Position numbers and translations under genes: made by a program
Source: Dichetophora obliterata
Taxonomy: Eukaryota; Arthropoda; Insecta; Diptera; Sciomyzidae
DNA length: 64,000 nt
NCBI GenBank assembly: GCA_963920525.1
Contig: OY986440.1
Location: 558,001-622,000 of the forward strand
Direction of reading: 5' to 3'
The notes under the pieces: model-generated
What the model saw: the letters and a program-made list of their open reading frames with translations, nothing else
Databases searched by the model: none
What the model was told of the DNA's origin: nothing
Shown: positions 10,116 through 22,207 of the stretch, one piece after another
Numbering within the stretch: the stretch's first letter is position 1
Layout of the letters: each line of letters starts with the position of its first letter

Positions 10116-12235
10116 TCTATAGTAATAAAACTCATTTTCTGTTTGTTTGTTTGTTTGTTTGGCCTTTATACAAATCTAAACGGCTCGACGGATTTTGCTC
10201 AAACTAGGTATACATATTAAGTTTATCCCAACTTAAAATGTTACATACTTAGTTTTTGCCACGCCCCCTCTGAAATTTTGCAACTAACGGTAATTTTGTT
10301 ATTATAAAACTTTTTACCATCGGAGATTTTTGTGTATTTAATTTTAAAATTTTTTTGTTATTTTGACACCAAAAACACTCACATATCTTCAAAATTGGAG
10401 AAATTTTCAGTACAACGACTTTTTCATAAAACATCGTTGCCTAAGAATGAGAAAAAAACGACATGAAAATCAAAGTTTGGTCTTTCGATGCAAATATCTC
10501 CGCTGTCCATTAATATATTTCATTCAAATTTTTTTTGTTCAAAAGTTCAATAAAATCACTTCACAAAAATAGGTTGAACTGTACCGTTAAGTCAGTGTAT
10601 ATATGTTTTATGATTATGTCAAAAAAGGTCCAAAATATTGACTTTTTACTCAAAAAATGACTCAAAAATTGTTGTTGTTGTAAAAACGAAATCAATTAAA
10701 AATTGCACATCTGGCTACCTTTCATATGACATAGCATTTATTTGCAAAAATTCTTCCAGCTAAGCGCAAAAATTATTTTACTGTTTTTGTCATCAAAACA
10801 ACAAGGGTACCCCCTTTGATTTTTTTCGCGAAATTTATTTTTTCCAAAATGTTGTTTTTATATTTTTTACAAAAAAGTCAAGTCTCAAAAATAATTTATG
10901 TGAAAAAATTAATGGCTAAAAATCTATTTTTCATACCAGATTATTAATAAAACTTAGTTTTGTGTTAAAATTCTCTATATAGTTTGAACGTCCCCATATA
11001 TCTCTAAGAATGCAGTTGTGTGTCTAAAGTAATTACGAACATTTTGGATTATACAAAATTTTCTTTATAGTGATCATCTACTTATATTTTGCCTCCCCAC
11101 CCCCCGCCCCCCTCCTGTTAAATTTGTTTTGTTGTGATGGCTCTATTTGTTCTCACTATTGTGTCACCGTTGTCAATTAGTTCTTTATCAATGGTACTTT
11201 GAATGTTGTATATATATCACAATTTTATCGAAAAGATGACTGTGAATAAGAATGCTGTAAAAGTTAATATTTTCATGTAATCAGTTTAAGCTATATGGCG
11301 ATATAAAAAAAAATATGCGCATCTGGTCAGCACAATTATTTCATTAGTTTTGATCTGTGCGTTAAATTTACAGATAGATGGCGCCACATGTGTAAGATGT
11401 GTGGGTACAAACTAAACGTACACCTTGCGTTGAATAGCTGAATTATGTTTTTGCAAAAGTTTCTTCAAATTTAACCCCACACGATTGGGATTACAGACAG
11501 GTGGCGCTATTTTCTGCTTACAGAAGAATATCTGATGTTCTTATGCAGCTAGCAGATAAGTTTTGCGAAATATTTTGCGAAAATGCTATTGCTACCAAAC
11601 TTTTAAAAAGTAAAATAATGCAGTACTGCCAGTTTTTTTTAGAAATTTTAGTAGGTACAATCATTTTTAGCACAACGAATTTTCATAAAACATTGATAGC
11701 TAATAATGAGAAAAAAAATTATATGAAAATCAAAGTATTGTATTTACTTTTAATGCCAATAACTCTGCTGTTTTTAATATATTTCATTAACATTTTTTTT
11801 TTTGTTAAAAAGTTCAATATGTTTTTTAATATAAATCTTTGTTTAGACGTTAAAATGTCCATATCTCAAGGACGCATTGAGTCCCATCATAATTTTTATT
11901 TTGTTGAAAAGATATTTGTGCTTGCTTTAACATTGAGTAAATATAAAAATTCTTTTTAATTTTTAAAATTTGTTTTTCGTACCGTTTCTTTGAATTCAAT
12001 TAGCTCACCGCAAGAGATGGAACCACCAACAACAAAAATTTTCCTAAACTTTTTTGGATCAATGTTCGTTCAATTACCTAGCAAACGGTGGATAAATAAA
12101 ATTAAATAAAATAAAATTCAAATAAAATTCAACATGTTTTTCATTATTCCTGATTTTAAAAAACATTTAATCGAGAAGTGTATGTTAAAATGTTTATATA
12201 AATGACTCTCGAGTAACACCGGGTATATCAGCTAG
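10116..12235 (+). mobile_element. Unit 7, type A (2120 bp), haplotype I
   Basis: Full length with one extra T in the poly-T run of the tail (near 11790-11802). That single base shifts the reading frame there and lengthens a chance open frame, showing the tail is not under coding constraint. Confidence 0.85.
11092..11115 (-). other. G-quadruplex-prone tract, unit 7
   Basis: Same C-run pattern as at 1021-1044, intact. It is the last such tract before 42941; the next 30 kb of the array lacks it completely. Confidence 0.7.
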
Positions 12236-13473
12236 TCTATAGTAATAAAACTCATTTTCTGTTTGTTTGTTTGTTTGTTTGGCCTTTATACAAATCTAAA
12301 CGGCTCAACGGATTTTGCTCAAACTAGGTATACATATTAAGTGCGTTCCAACTTAAAATGTTACATACTTAGTTTTTGCCACGCCCCCTTTAAAATTTCT
12401 CAACTAACAGTAATTTTGTTATTGTAAAACTTTTTAGTATCGGAGATTTTTTTGTATTTAATTTTAAAAAAATTCTGTTATTTTGACATCAAAAACATGC
12501 ACATATCTTCAAAATTGGAGAAATTTTCAGTATAACGACTTTTTCATAAAACATCGTTGCCTAAGAATGAGAAAAAAACGACATGAAAATCAAAGTTTGG
12601 TCTTTCGATGCAAATATCTCCGCTGTCCATTAATATATTTCATTCAAATTTTTTTTGTTCAAAAGTTCAATAAAATCACTTCACAAAAATAGGTTGAACT
12701 GTACCGTTAAGTCAGTGTATATATGTTTTATGATTATGTCAAAAAAGGTCCAAAATATTGACTTTTTACTCAAAAAATGACTCAAAAATTGTTGTTGTTG
12801 TAAAAACGAAATCAATTAAAAATTGCACATCTGGCTACCTTTCATATGACATAGCATTTATTTGCAAAAATTCTTCCAGCTAAGCGCAAAAATTATTTTA
12901 CTGTTTTTGTCATCAAAACAACAAGGGTACCCCCTTTGATTTTTTTCGCGAAATTTATTTTTTCCAAAATGTTGTTTTTATATTTTTTACAAAAAAGTCA
13001 AGTCTCAAAAATAATTTATGTGAAAAAATTAATGGCTAAAAATCTATTTTTCATACCAGATTATTAATAAAACTTAGTTTTGTGTTAAAATTCTCTATAT
13101 AGTTTGAACGTCCCCATATATCTCTAAGAATGCAGTTGTGTGTCTAAAGTAATTACGAACATTTTGGATTATACAAAATTTTCTTTATAGTGGTCATCTA
13201 CTTATATTTCAATTAGCTCAATTAGTCAATTAGTCAATTAGCTCACCGCAAGAGATGGAACCACCAACAACAAAAATTTTCCTAAACTTTTTTGGATCAA
13301 TGTTCGTTCAATTACCTAGCAAACGGTGGATAAATAAAATTAAATAAAATAAAATTCAAATAAAATTCAACATGTTTTTCATTATTCCTGATTTTAAAAA
13401 ACATTTAATCGAGAAGTGTATGTTAAAATGTTTATATAAATGACTCTCGAGTAACACCGGGTATATCAGCTAG
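12236..13473 (+). mobile_element. Unit 8, type B (1238 bp), haplotype II
   Basis: Haplotype II 5' half ('AAGTGCGTTCCAAC', 'GTAAAACTTTTTAGTATCGG', 'AACATGCACA'), then the common core to 13208, B filler and tail, CTAG end. First unit of the first 3324-bp period. Confidence 0.85.
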
Positions 13474-14332
13474 TCTATAGTAATAAAACTCATTTTCTGT
13501 TTGTTTGTTTGTTTGTTTGGCCTTTATACAAATCTAAACGGCTCGACGGATTTTGCTCAAACTAAGTACACATATTAAGTTTATCCCAACTTAAAATGTT
13601 ACATACTTAGTTTTTGCCACGCCCCCTCTGAAATTTTGCAACTAACGGTAATATTGTTATTATAAAACTTTTTACCATCGGAGATTTTTGTGTATATAAT
13701 TTTAAAATTTTTTTGTTATTTTGACATCAAAAACACTCACATATCTTCAAAATTGGAGAAATTTTCAGTACAACGACTTTTTCATAAAACATCGTTACCT
13801 AAGAATGAGAAAAAAACGACATGAAAATCAAAGTTTGGTCTTTCGATGCAAATATCTCCGCTGTCCATTAATATATTTCATTCAAATTTTTTTTGTTCAA
13901 AAGTTCAATAAAATCACTTCACAAAAATAGGTTGAACTGTACCGTTAAGTCAGTGTATATATGTTTCATGATTATGTCAAAAAAGGTCCAAAATATTGAC
14001 TTTTTACTCAAAAAATGACTCAAAAATTGTTGTTGTTGTAAAAACGAAATCAATTAAAAATTGCACATCTGGCTACCTTTCATATGACATAGCATTTACT
14101 TGCAAAAATTCTTCCAGCTAAGCGCAAAAATTATTTTACTGTTTTTGTCATCAAAACAACAAGGGTACCCCCTTTGATTTTTTTCGCGAAATTTATTTTT
14201 TTCAAAATAATGTTTTTATATTTTTTACAAAAAAGTCAAGTCTCAAAAATAATTTATGTGAAAAAATTACCCCAATATCTCTTTCCAATCAAAAGTTATG
14301 GCTAAAAATCTATTTTTTCATACAATTGACTA
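13474..14332 (+). mobile_element. Unit 9, type C (859 bp), 3' end missing
   Basis: Starts with normal TC. It has diagnostic bases ('GGTAATATTG', 'CGTTACCTAAG', 'GTTTCATGATT', 'TTTACTTGC', 'TTCAAAATAATG') and a 28-base segment beginning CCCCAATATC that other types lack. It ends at …CAATTGACTA and is followed directly by the TC of unit 10, with no palindrome and no CTAG. Confidence 0.85.
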
Positions 14333-15559
14333 TCTATAGTAATAAAACTCATTTTCTGTTTGTTTGTTTGTTTGTTTGGCCTTTATACAAATCTAAACGG
14401 CTCAACGGATTTTGCTCAAACTAGGTATACATATTAAGTGCGTTCCAACTTAAAATGTTACATACTTAGTTTTTGCCACGCCCCCTTTAAAATTTCTCAA
14501 CTAACAGTAATTTTGTTATTGTAAAACTTTTTAGTATCGGAGATTTTTTTGTATTTAATTTTAAAAAAATTCTGTTATTTTGACATCAAAAACATGCACA
14601 TATCTTCAAAATTGGAGAAATTTTCAGTATAACGACTTTTTCATAAAACATCGTTGCCTAAGAATGAGAAAAAAACGACATGAAAATCAAAGTTTGGTCT
14701 TTCGATGCAAATATCTCCGCTGTCCATTAATATATTTCATTCAAATTTTTTTTGTTCAAAAGTTCAATAAAATCACTTCACAAAAATAGGTTGAACTGTA
14801 CCGTTAAGTCAGTGTATATATGTTTTATGATTATGTCAAAAAAGGTCCAAAATATTGACTTTTTACTCAAAAAATGACTCAAAAATTGTTGTTGTTGTAA
14901 AAACGAAATCAATTAAAAATTGCACATCTGGCTACCTTTCATATGACATAGCATTTATTTGCAAAAATTCTTCCAGCTAAGCGCAAAAATTATTTTACTG
15001 TTTTAGTCATCAAAACAACATTTGATTTTTTTCGCGAAATTTATTTTTTCCAAAATGTTGTTTTTATATTTTTTACAAAAAAGTCAAGTCTCAAAAATAA
15101 TTTATGTGAAAAAATTAATGGCTAAAAATCTATTTTTCATACCAGATTATTAATAAAACTTAGTTTTGTGTTAAAATTCTCTATATAGTTTGAACGTCCC
15201 CATATATCTCTAAGAATGCAGTTGTGTGTCTAAAGTAATTACGAACATTTTGGATTATACAAAATTTTCTTTATAGTGATCATCTACTTATATTTCAATT
15301 AGCTCAATTAGTCAATTAGTCAATTAGCTCACCGCAAGAGATGGAACCACCAACAACAAAAATTTTCCTAAACTTTTTTGGATCAATGTTCGTTCAATTA
15401 CCTAGCAAACGGTGGATAAATAAAATTAAATAAAATAAAATTCAAATAAAATTCAACATGTTTTTCATTATTCCTGATTTTAAAAAACATTTAATCGAGA
15501 AGTGTATGTTAAAATGTTTATATAAATGACTCTCGAGTAACACCGGGTATATCAGCTAG
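14333..15559 (+). mobile_element. Unit 10, type D (1227 bp), haplotype II
   Basis: B-like unit lacking 11 bases (AGGGTACCCCC) after 'AAAACAAC A' near 15020, which removes the palindrome GGGTACCC. Core end 15294, B filler and tail. Private change 'TTTTAGTCATC' near 15001. Confidence 0.85.
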
Positions 15560-16797
15560 TCTATAGTAATAAAACTCATTTTCTGTTTGTTTGTTTGTTT
15601 GTTTGGCCTTTATACAAATCTAAACGGCTCAACGGATTTTGCTCAAACTAGGTATACATATTAAGTGCGTTCCAACTTAAAATGTTACATACTTAGTTTT
15701 TGCCACGCCCCCTTTAAAATTTCTCAACTAACAGTAATTTTGTTATTGTAAAACTTTTTAGTATCGGAGATTTTTTTGTATTTAATTTTAAAAAAATTCT
15801 GTTATTTTGACATCAAAAACATGCACATATCTTCAAAATTGGAGAAATTTTCAGTATAACGACTTTTTCATAAAACATCGTTGCCTAAGAATGAGAAAAA
15901 AACGACATGAAAATCAAAGTTTGGTCTTTCGATGCAAATATCTCCGCTGTCCATTAATATATTTCATTCAAATTTTTTTTGTTCAAAAGTTCAATAAAAT
16001 CACTTCACAAAAATAGGTTGAACTGTACCGTTAAGTCAGTGTATATATGTTTTATGATTATGTCAAAAAAGGTCCAAAATATTGACTTTTTACTCAAAAA
16101 ATGACTCAAAAATTGTTGTTGTTGTAAAAACGAAATCAATTAAAAATTGCACATCTGGCTACCTTTCATATGACATAGCATTTATTTGCAAAAATTCTTC
16201 CAGCTAAGCGCAAAAATTATTTTACTGTTTTTGTCATCAAAACAACAAGGGTACCCCCTTTGATTTTTTTCGCGAAATTTATTTTTTCCAAAATGTTGTT
16301 TTTATATTTTTTACAAAAAAGTCAAGTCTCAAAAATAATTTATGTGAAAAAATTAATGGCTAAAAATCTATTTTTCATACCAGATTATTAATAAAACTTA
16401 GTTTTGTGTTAAAATTCTCTATATAGTTTGAACGTCCCCATATATCTCTAAGAATGCAGTTGTGTGTCTAAAGTAATTACGAACATTTTGGATTATACAA
16501 AATTTTCTTTATAGTGGTCATCTACTTATATTTCAATTAGCTCAATTAGTCAATTAGTCAATTAGCTCACCGCAAGAGATGGAACCACCAACAACAAAAA
16601 TTTTCCTAAACTTTTTTGGATCAATGTTCGTTCAATTACCTAGCAAACGGTGGATAAATAAAATTAAATAAAATAAAATTCAAATAAAATTCAACATGTT
16701 TTTCATTATTCCTGATTTTAAAAAACATTTAATCGAGAAGTGTATGTTAAAATGTTTATATAAATGACTCTCGAGTAACACCGGGTATATCAGCTAG
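15560..16797 (+). mobile_element. Unit 11, type B (1238 bp), haplotype II
   Basis: First monomer of the second 3324-bp period, with core end at 16532 and the 'GGTCATC' marker just before it. Confidence 0.85.
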
Positions 16798-17656
16798 TCT
16801 ATAGTAATAAAACTCATTTTCTGTTTGTTTGTTTGTTTGTTTGGCCTTTATACAAATCTAAACGGCTCGACGGATTTTGCTCAAACTAAGTACACATATT
16901 AAGTTTATCCCAACTTAAAATGTTACATACTTAGTTTTTGCCACGCCCCCTCTGAAATTTTGCAACTAACGGTAATATTGTTATTATAAAACTTTTTACC
17001 ATCGGAGATTTTTGTGTATATAATTTTAAAATTTTTTTGTTATTTTGACATCAAAAACACTCACATATCTTCAAAATTGGAGAAATTTTCAGTACAACGA
17101 CTTTTTCATAAAACATCGTTACCTAAGAATGAGAAAAAAACGACATGAAAATCAAAGTTTGGTCTTTCGATGCAAATATCTCCGCTGTCCATTAATATAT
17201 TTCATTCAAATTTTTTTTGTTCAAAAGTTCAATAAAATCACTTCACAAAAATAGGTTGAACTGTACCGTTAAGTCAGTGTATATATGTTTCATGATTATG
17301 TCAAAAAAGGTCCAAAATATTGACTTTTTACTCAAAAAATGACTCAAAAATTGTTGTTGTTGTAAAAACGAAATCAATTAAAAATTGCACATCTGGCTAC
17401 CTTTCATATGACATAGCATTTACTTGCAAAAATTCTTCCAGCTAAGCGCAAAAATTATTTTACTGTTTTTGTCATCAAAACAACAAGGGTACCCCCTTTG
17501 ATTTTTTTCGCGAAATTTATTTTTTTCAAAATAATGTTTTTATATTTTTTACAAAAAAGTCAAGTCTCAAAAATAATTTATGTGAAAAAATTACCCCAAT
17601 ATCTCTTTCCAATCAAAAGTTATGGCTAAAAATCTATTTTTTCATACAATTGACTA
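16798..17656 (+). mobile_element. Unit 12, type C (859 bp)
   Basis: Same C diagnostics as unit 9 and the same …TTGACTA|TC junction into the next unit. Confidence 0.85.
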
Positions 17657-18883
17657 TCTATAGTAATAAAACTCATTTTCTGTTTGTTTGTTTGTTTGTT
17701 TGGCCTTTATACAAATCTAAACGGCTCAACGGATTTTGCTCAAACTAGGTATACATATTAAGTGCGTTCCAACTTAAAATGTTACATACTTAGTTTTTGC
17801 CACGCCCCCTTTAAAATTTCTCAACTAACAGTAATTTTGTTATTGTAAAACTTTTTAGTATCGGAGATTTTTTTGTATTTAATTTTAAAAAAATTCTGTT
17901 ATTTTGACATCAAAAACATGCACATATCTTCAAAATTGGAGAAATTTTCAGTATAACGACTTTTTCATAAAACATCGTTGCCTAAGAATGAGAAAAAAAC
18001 GACATGAAAATCAAAGTTTGGTCTTTCGATGCAAATATCTCCGCTGTCCATTAATATATTTCATTCAAATTTTTTTTGTTCAAAAGTTCAATAAAATCAC
18101 TTCACAAAAATAGGTTGAACTGTACCGTTAAGTCAGTGTATATATGTTTTATGATTATGTCAAAAAAGGTCCAAAATATTGACTTTTTACTCAAAAAATG
18201 ACTCAAAAATTGTTGTTGTTGTAAAAACGAAATCAATTAAAAATTGCACATCTGGCTACCTTTCATATGACATAGCATTTATTTGCAAAAATTCTTCCAG
18301 CTAAGCGCAAAAATTATTTTACTGTTTTTGTCATCAAAACAACATTTGATTTTTTTCGCGAAATTTATTTTTTCCAAAATGTTGTTTTTATATTTTTTAC
18401 AAAAAAGTCAAGTCTCAAAAATAATTTATGTGAAAAAATTAATGGCTAAAAATCTATTTTTCATACCAGATTATTAATAAAACTTAGTTTTGTGTTAAAA
18501 TTCTCTATATAGTTTGAACGTCCCCATATATCTCTAAGAATGCAGTTGTGTGTCTAAAGTAATTACGAACATTTTGGATTATACAAAATTTTCTTTATAG
18601 TGATCATCTACTTATATTTCAATTAGCTCAATTAGTCAATTAGTCAATTAGCTCACCGCAAGAGATGGAACCACCAACAACAAAAATTTTCCTAAACTTT
18701 TTTGGATCAATGTTCGTTCAATTACCTAGCAAACGGTGGATAAATAAAATTAAATAAAATAAAATTCAAATAAAATTCAACATGTTTTTCATTATTCCTG
18801 ATTTTAAAAAACATTTAATCGAGAAGTGTATGTTAAAATGTTTATATAAATGACTCTCGAGTAACACCGGGTATATCAGCTAG
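17657..18883 (+). mobile_element. Unit 13, type D (1227 bp), haplotype II
   Basis: 11-base deletion present, core end 18618, B filler and tail, CTAG end. Confidence 0.85.
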
Positions 18884-20121
18884 TCTATAGTAATAAAACT
18901 CATTTTCTGTTTGTTTGTTTGTTTGTTTGGCCTTTATACAAATCTAAACGGCTCAACGGATTTTGCTCAAACTAGGTATACATATTAAGTGCGTTCCAAC
19001 TTAAAATGTTACATACTTAGTTTTTGCCACGCCCCCTTTAAAATTTCTCAACTAACAGTAATTTTGTTATTGTAAAACTTTTTAGTATCGGAGATTTTTT
19101 TGTATTTAATTTTAAAAAAATTCTGTTATTTTGACATCAAAAACATGCACATATCTTCAAAATTGGAGAAATTTTCAGTATAACGACTTTTTCATAAAAC
19201 ATCGTTGCCTAAGAATGAGAAAAAAACGACATGAAAATCAAAGTTTGGTCTTTCGATGCAAATATCTCCGCTGTCCATTAATATATTTCATTCAAATTTT
19301 TTTTGTTCAAAAGTTCAATAAAATCACTTCACAAAAATAGGTTGAACTGTACCGTTAAGTCAGTGTATATATGTTTTATGATTATGTCAAAAAAGGTCCA
19401 AAATATTGACTTTTTACTCAAAAAATGACTCAAAAATTGTTGTTGTTGTAAAAACGAAATCAATTAAAAATTGCACATCTGGCTACCTTTCATATGACAT
19501 AGCATTTATTTGCAAAAATTCTTCCAGCTAAGCGCAAAAATTATTTTACTGTTTTTGTCATCAAAACAACAAGGGTACCCCCTTTGATTTTTTTCGCGAA
19601 ATTTATTTTTTCCAAAATGTTGTTTTTATATTTTTTACAAAAAAGTCAAGTCTCAAAAATAATTTATGTGAAAAAATTAATGGCTAAAAATCTATTTTTC
19701 ATACCAGATTATTAATAAAACTTAGTTTTGTGTTAAAATTCTCTATATAGTTTGAACGTCCCCATATATCTCTAAGAATGCAGTTGTGTGTCTAAAGTAA
19801 TTACGAACATTTTGGATTATACAAAATTTTCTTTATAGTGGTCATCTACTTATATTTCAATTAGCTCAATTAGTCAATTAGTCAATTAGCTCACCGCAAG
19901 AGATGGAACCACCAACAACAAAAATTTTCCTAAACTTTTTTGGATCAATGTTCGTTCAATTACCTAGCAAACGGTGGATAAATAAAATTAAATAAAATAA
20001 AATTCAAATAAAATTCAACATGTTTTTCATTATTCCTGATTTTAAAAAACATTTAATCGAGAAGTGTATGTTAAAATGTTTATATAAATGACTCTCGAGT
20101 AACACCGGGTATATCAGCTAG
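18884..20121 (+). mobile_element. Unit 14, type B (1238 bp), haplotype II
   Basis: First monomer of the third 3324-bp period; core end 19856 with the 'GGTCATC' marker. Confidence 0.85.
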
Positions 20122-20980
20122 TCTATAGTAATAAAACTCATTTTCTGTTTGTTTGTTTGTTTGTTTGGCCTTTATACAAATCTAAACGGCTCGACGGATT
20201 TTGCTCAAACTAAGTACACATATTAAGTTTATCCCAACTTAAAATGTTACATACTTAGTTTTTGCCACGCCCCCTCTGAAATTTTGCAACTAACGGTAAT
20301 ATTGTTATTATAAAACTTTTTACCATCGGAGATTTTTGTGTATATAATTTTAAAATTTTTTTGTTATTTTGACATCAAAAACACTCACATATCTTCAAAA
20401 TTGGAGAAATTTTCAGTACAACGACTTTTTCATAAAACATCGTTACCTAAGAATGAGAAAAAAACGACATGAAAATCAAAGTTTGGTCTTTCGATGCAAA
20501 TATCTCCGCTGTCCATTAATATATTTCATTCAAATTTTTTTTGTTCAAAAGTTCAATAAAATCACTTCACAAAAATAGGTTGAACTGTACCGTTAAGTCA
20601 GTGTATATATGTTTCATGATTATGTCAAAAAAGGTCCAAAATATTGACTTTTTACTCAAAAAATGACTCAAAAATTGTTGTTGTTGTAAAAACGAAATCA
20701 ATTAAAAATTGCACATCTGGCTACCTTTCATATGACATAGCATTTACTTGCAAAAATTCTTCCAGCTAAGCGCAAAAATTATTTTACTGTTTTTGTCATC
20801 AAAACAACAAGGGTACCCCCTTTGATTTTTTTCGCGAAATTTATTTTTTTCAAAATAATGTTTTTATATTTTTTACAAAAAAGTCAAGTCTCAAAAATAA
20901 TTTATGTGAAAAAATTACCCCAATATCTCTTTCCAATCAAAAGTTATGGCTAAAAATCTATTTTTTCATACAATTGACTA
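20122..20980 (+). mobile_element. Unit 15, type C (859 bp)
   Basis: C diagnostics and alternate 3' junction as in unit 9. Confidence 0.85.
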
Positions 20981-22207
20981 TCTATAGTAATAAAACTCAT
21001 TTTCTGTTTGTTTGTTTGTTTGTTTGGCCTTTATACAAATCTAAACGGCTCAACGGATTTTGCTCAAACTAGGTATACATATTAAGTGCGTTCCAACTTA
21101 AAATGTTACATACTTAGTTTTTGCCACGCCCCCTTTAAAATTTCTCAACTAACAGTAATTTTGTTATTGTAAAACTTTTTAGTATCGGAGATTTTTTTGT
21201 ATTTAATTTTAAAAAAATTCTGTTATTTTGACATCAAAAACATGCACATATCTTCAAAATTGGAGAAATTTTCAGTATAACGACTTTTTCATAAAACATC
21301 GTTGCCTAAGAATGAGAAAAAAACGACATGAAAATCAAAGTTTGGTCTTTCGATGCAAATATCTCCGCTGTCCATTAATATATTTCATTCAAATTTTTTT
21401 TGTTCAAAAGTTCAATAAAATCACTTCACAAAAATAGGTTGAACTGTACCGTTAAGTCAGTGTATATATGTTTTATGATTATGTCAAAAAAGGTCCAAAA
21501 TATTGACTTTTTACTCAAAAAATGACTCAAAAATTGTTGTTGTTGTAAAAACGAAATCAATTAAAAATTGCACATCTGGCTACCTTTCATATGACATAGC
21601 ATTTATTTGCAAAAATTCTTCCAGCTAAGCGCAAAAATTATTTTACTGTTTTTGTCATCAAAACAACATTTGATTTTTTTCGCGAAATTTATTTTTTCCA
21701 AAATGTTGTTTTTATATTTATTACAAAAAAGTCAAGTCTCAAAAATAATTTATGTGAAAAAATTAATGGCTAAAAATCTATTTTTCATACCAGATTATTA
21801 ATAAAACTTAGTTTTGTGTTAAAATTCTCTATATAGTTTGAACGTCCCCATATATCTCTAAGAATGCAGTTGTGTGTCTAAAGTAATTACGAACATTTTG
21901 GATTATACAAAATTTTCTTTATAGTGATCATCTACTTATATTTCAATTAGCTCAATTAGTCAATTAGTCAATTAGCTCACCGCAAGAGATGGAACCACCA
22001 ACAACAAAAATTTTCCTAAACTTTTTTGGATCAATGTTCGTTCAATTACCTAGCAAACGGTGGATAAATAAAATTAAATAAAATAAAATTCAAATAAAAT
22101 TCAACATGTTTTTCATTATTCCTGATTTTAAAAAACATTTAATCGAGAAGTGTATGTTAAAATGTTTATATAAATGACTCTCGAGTAACACCGGGTATAT
22201 CAGCTAG
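20981..22207 (+). mobile_element. Unit 16, type D (1227 bp), haplotype II
   Basis: 11-base deletion, core end 21942. One private substitution ('TATATTTATTAC' near 21716). Confidence 0.85.

Larger units (their letters stand above)
12236..22207 (+). repeat. Three tandem copies of a 3324-bp higher-order repeat (B-II, C, D-II)
   Basis: Unit starts at 12236, 15560, 18884 and 22208 are exactly 3324 bases apart. Each period contains the same three monomers in order: 1238-bp B with haplotype II, 859-bp C, and 1227-bp D with haplotype II. The B member has a private 'TAGTGGTCATC' (normally 'TAGTGATCATC') near 13190, 16514 and 19838. A fourth copy of the same period is at 24089-27412. Confidence 0.93.

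Noticed and set aside
18283..18477. 64-codon open frame in D units
   Set aside because: It starts with TTG and exists only because the 11-base deletion shifts the frame; unit 10 has a stop in it.
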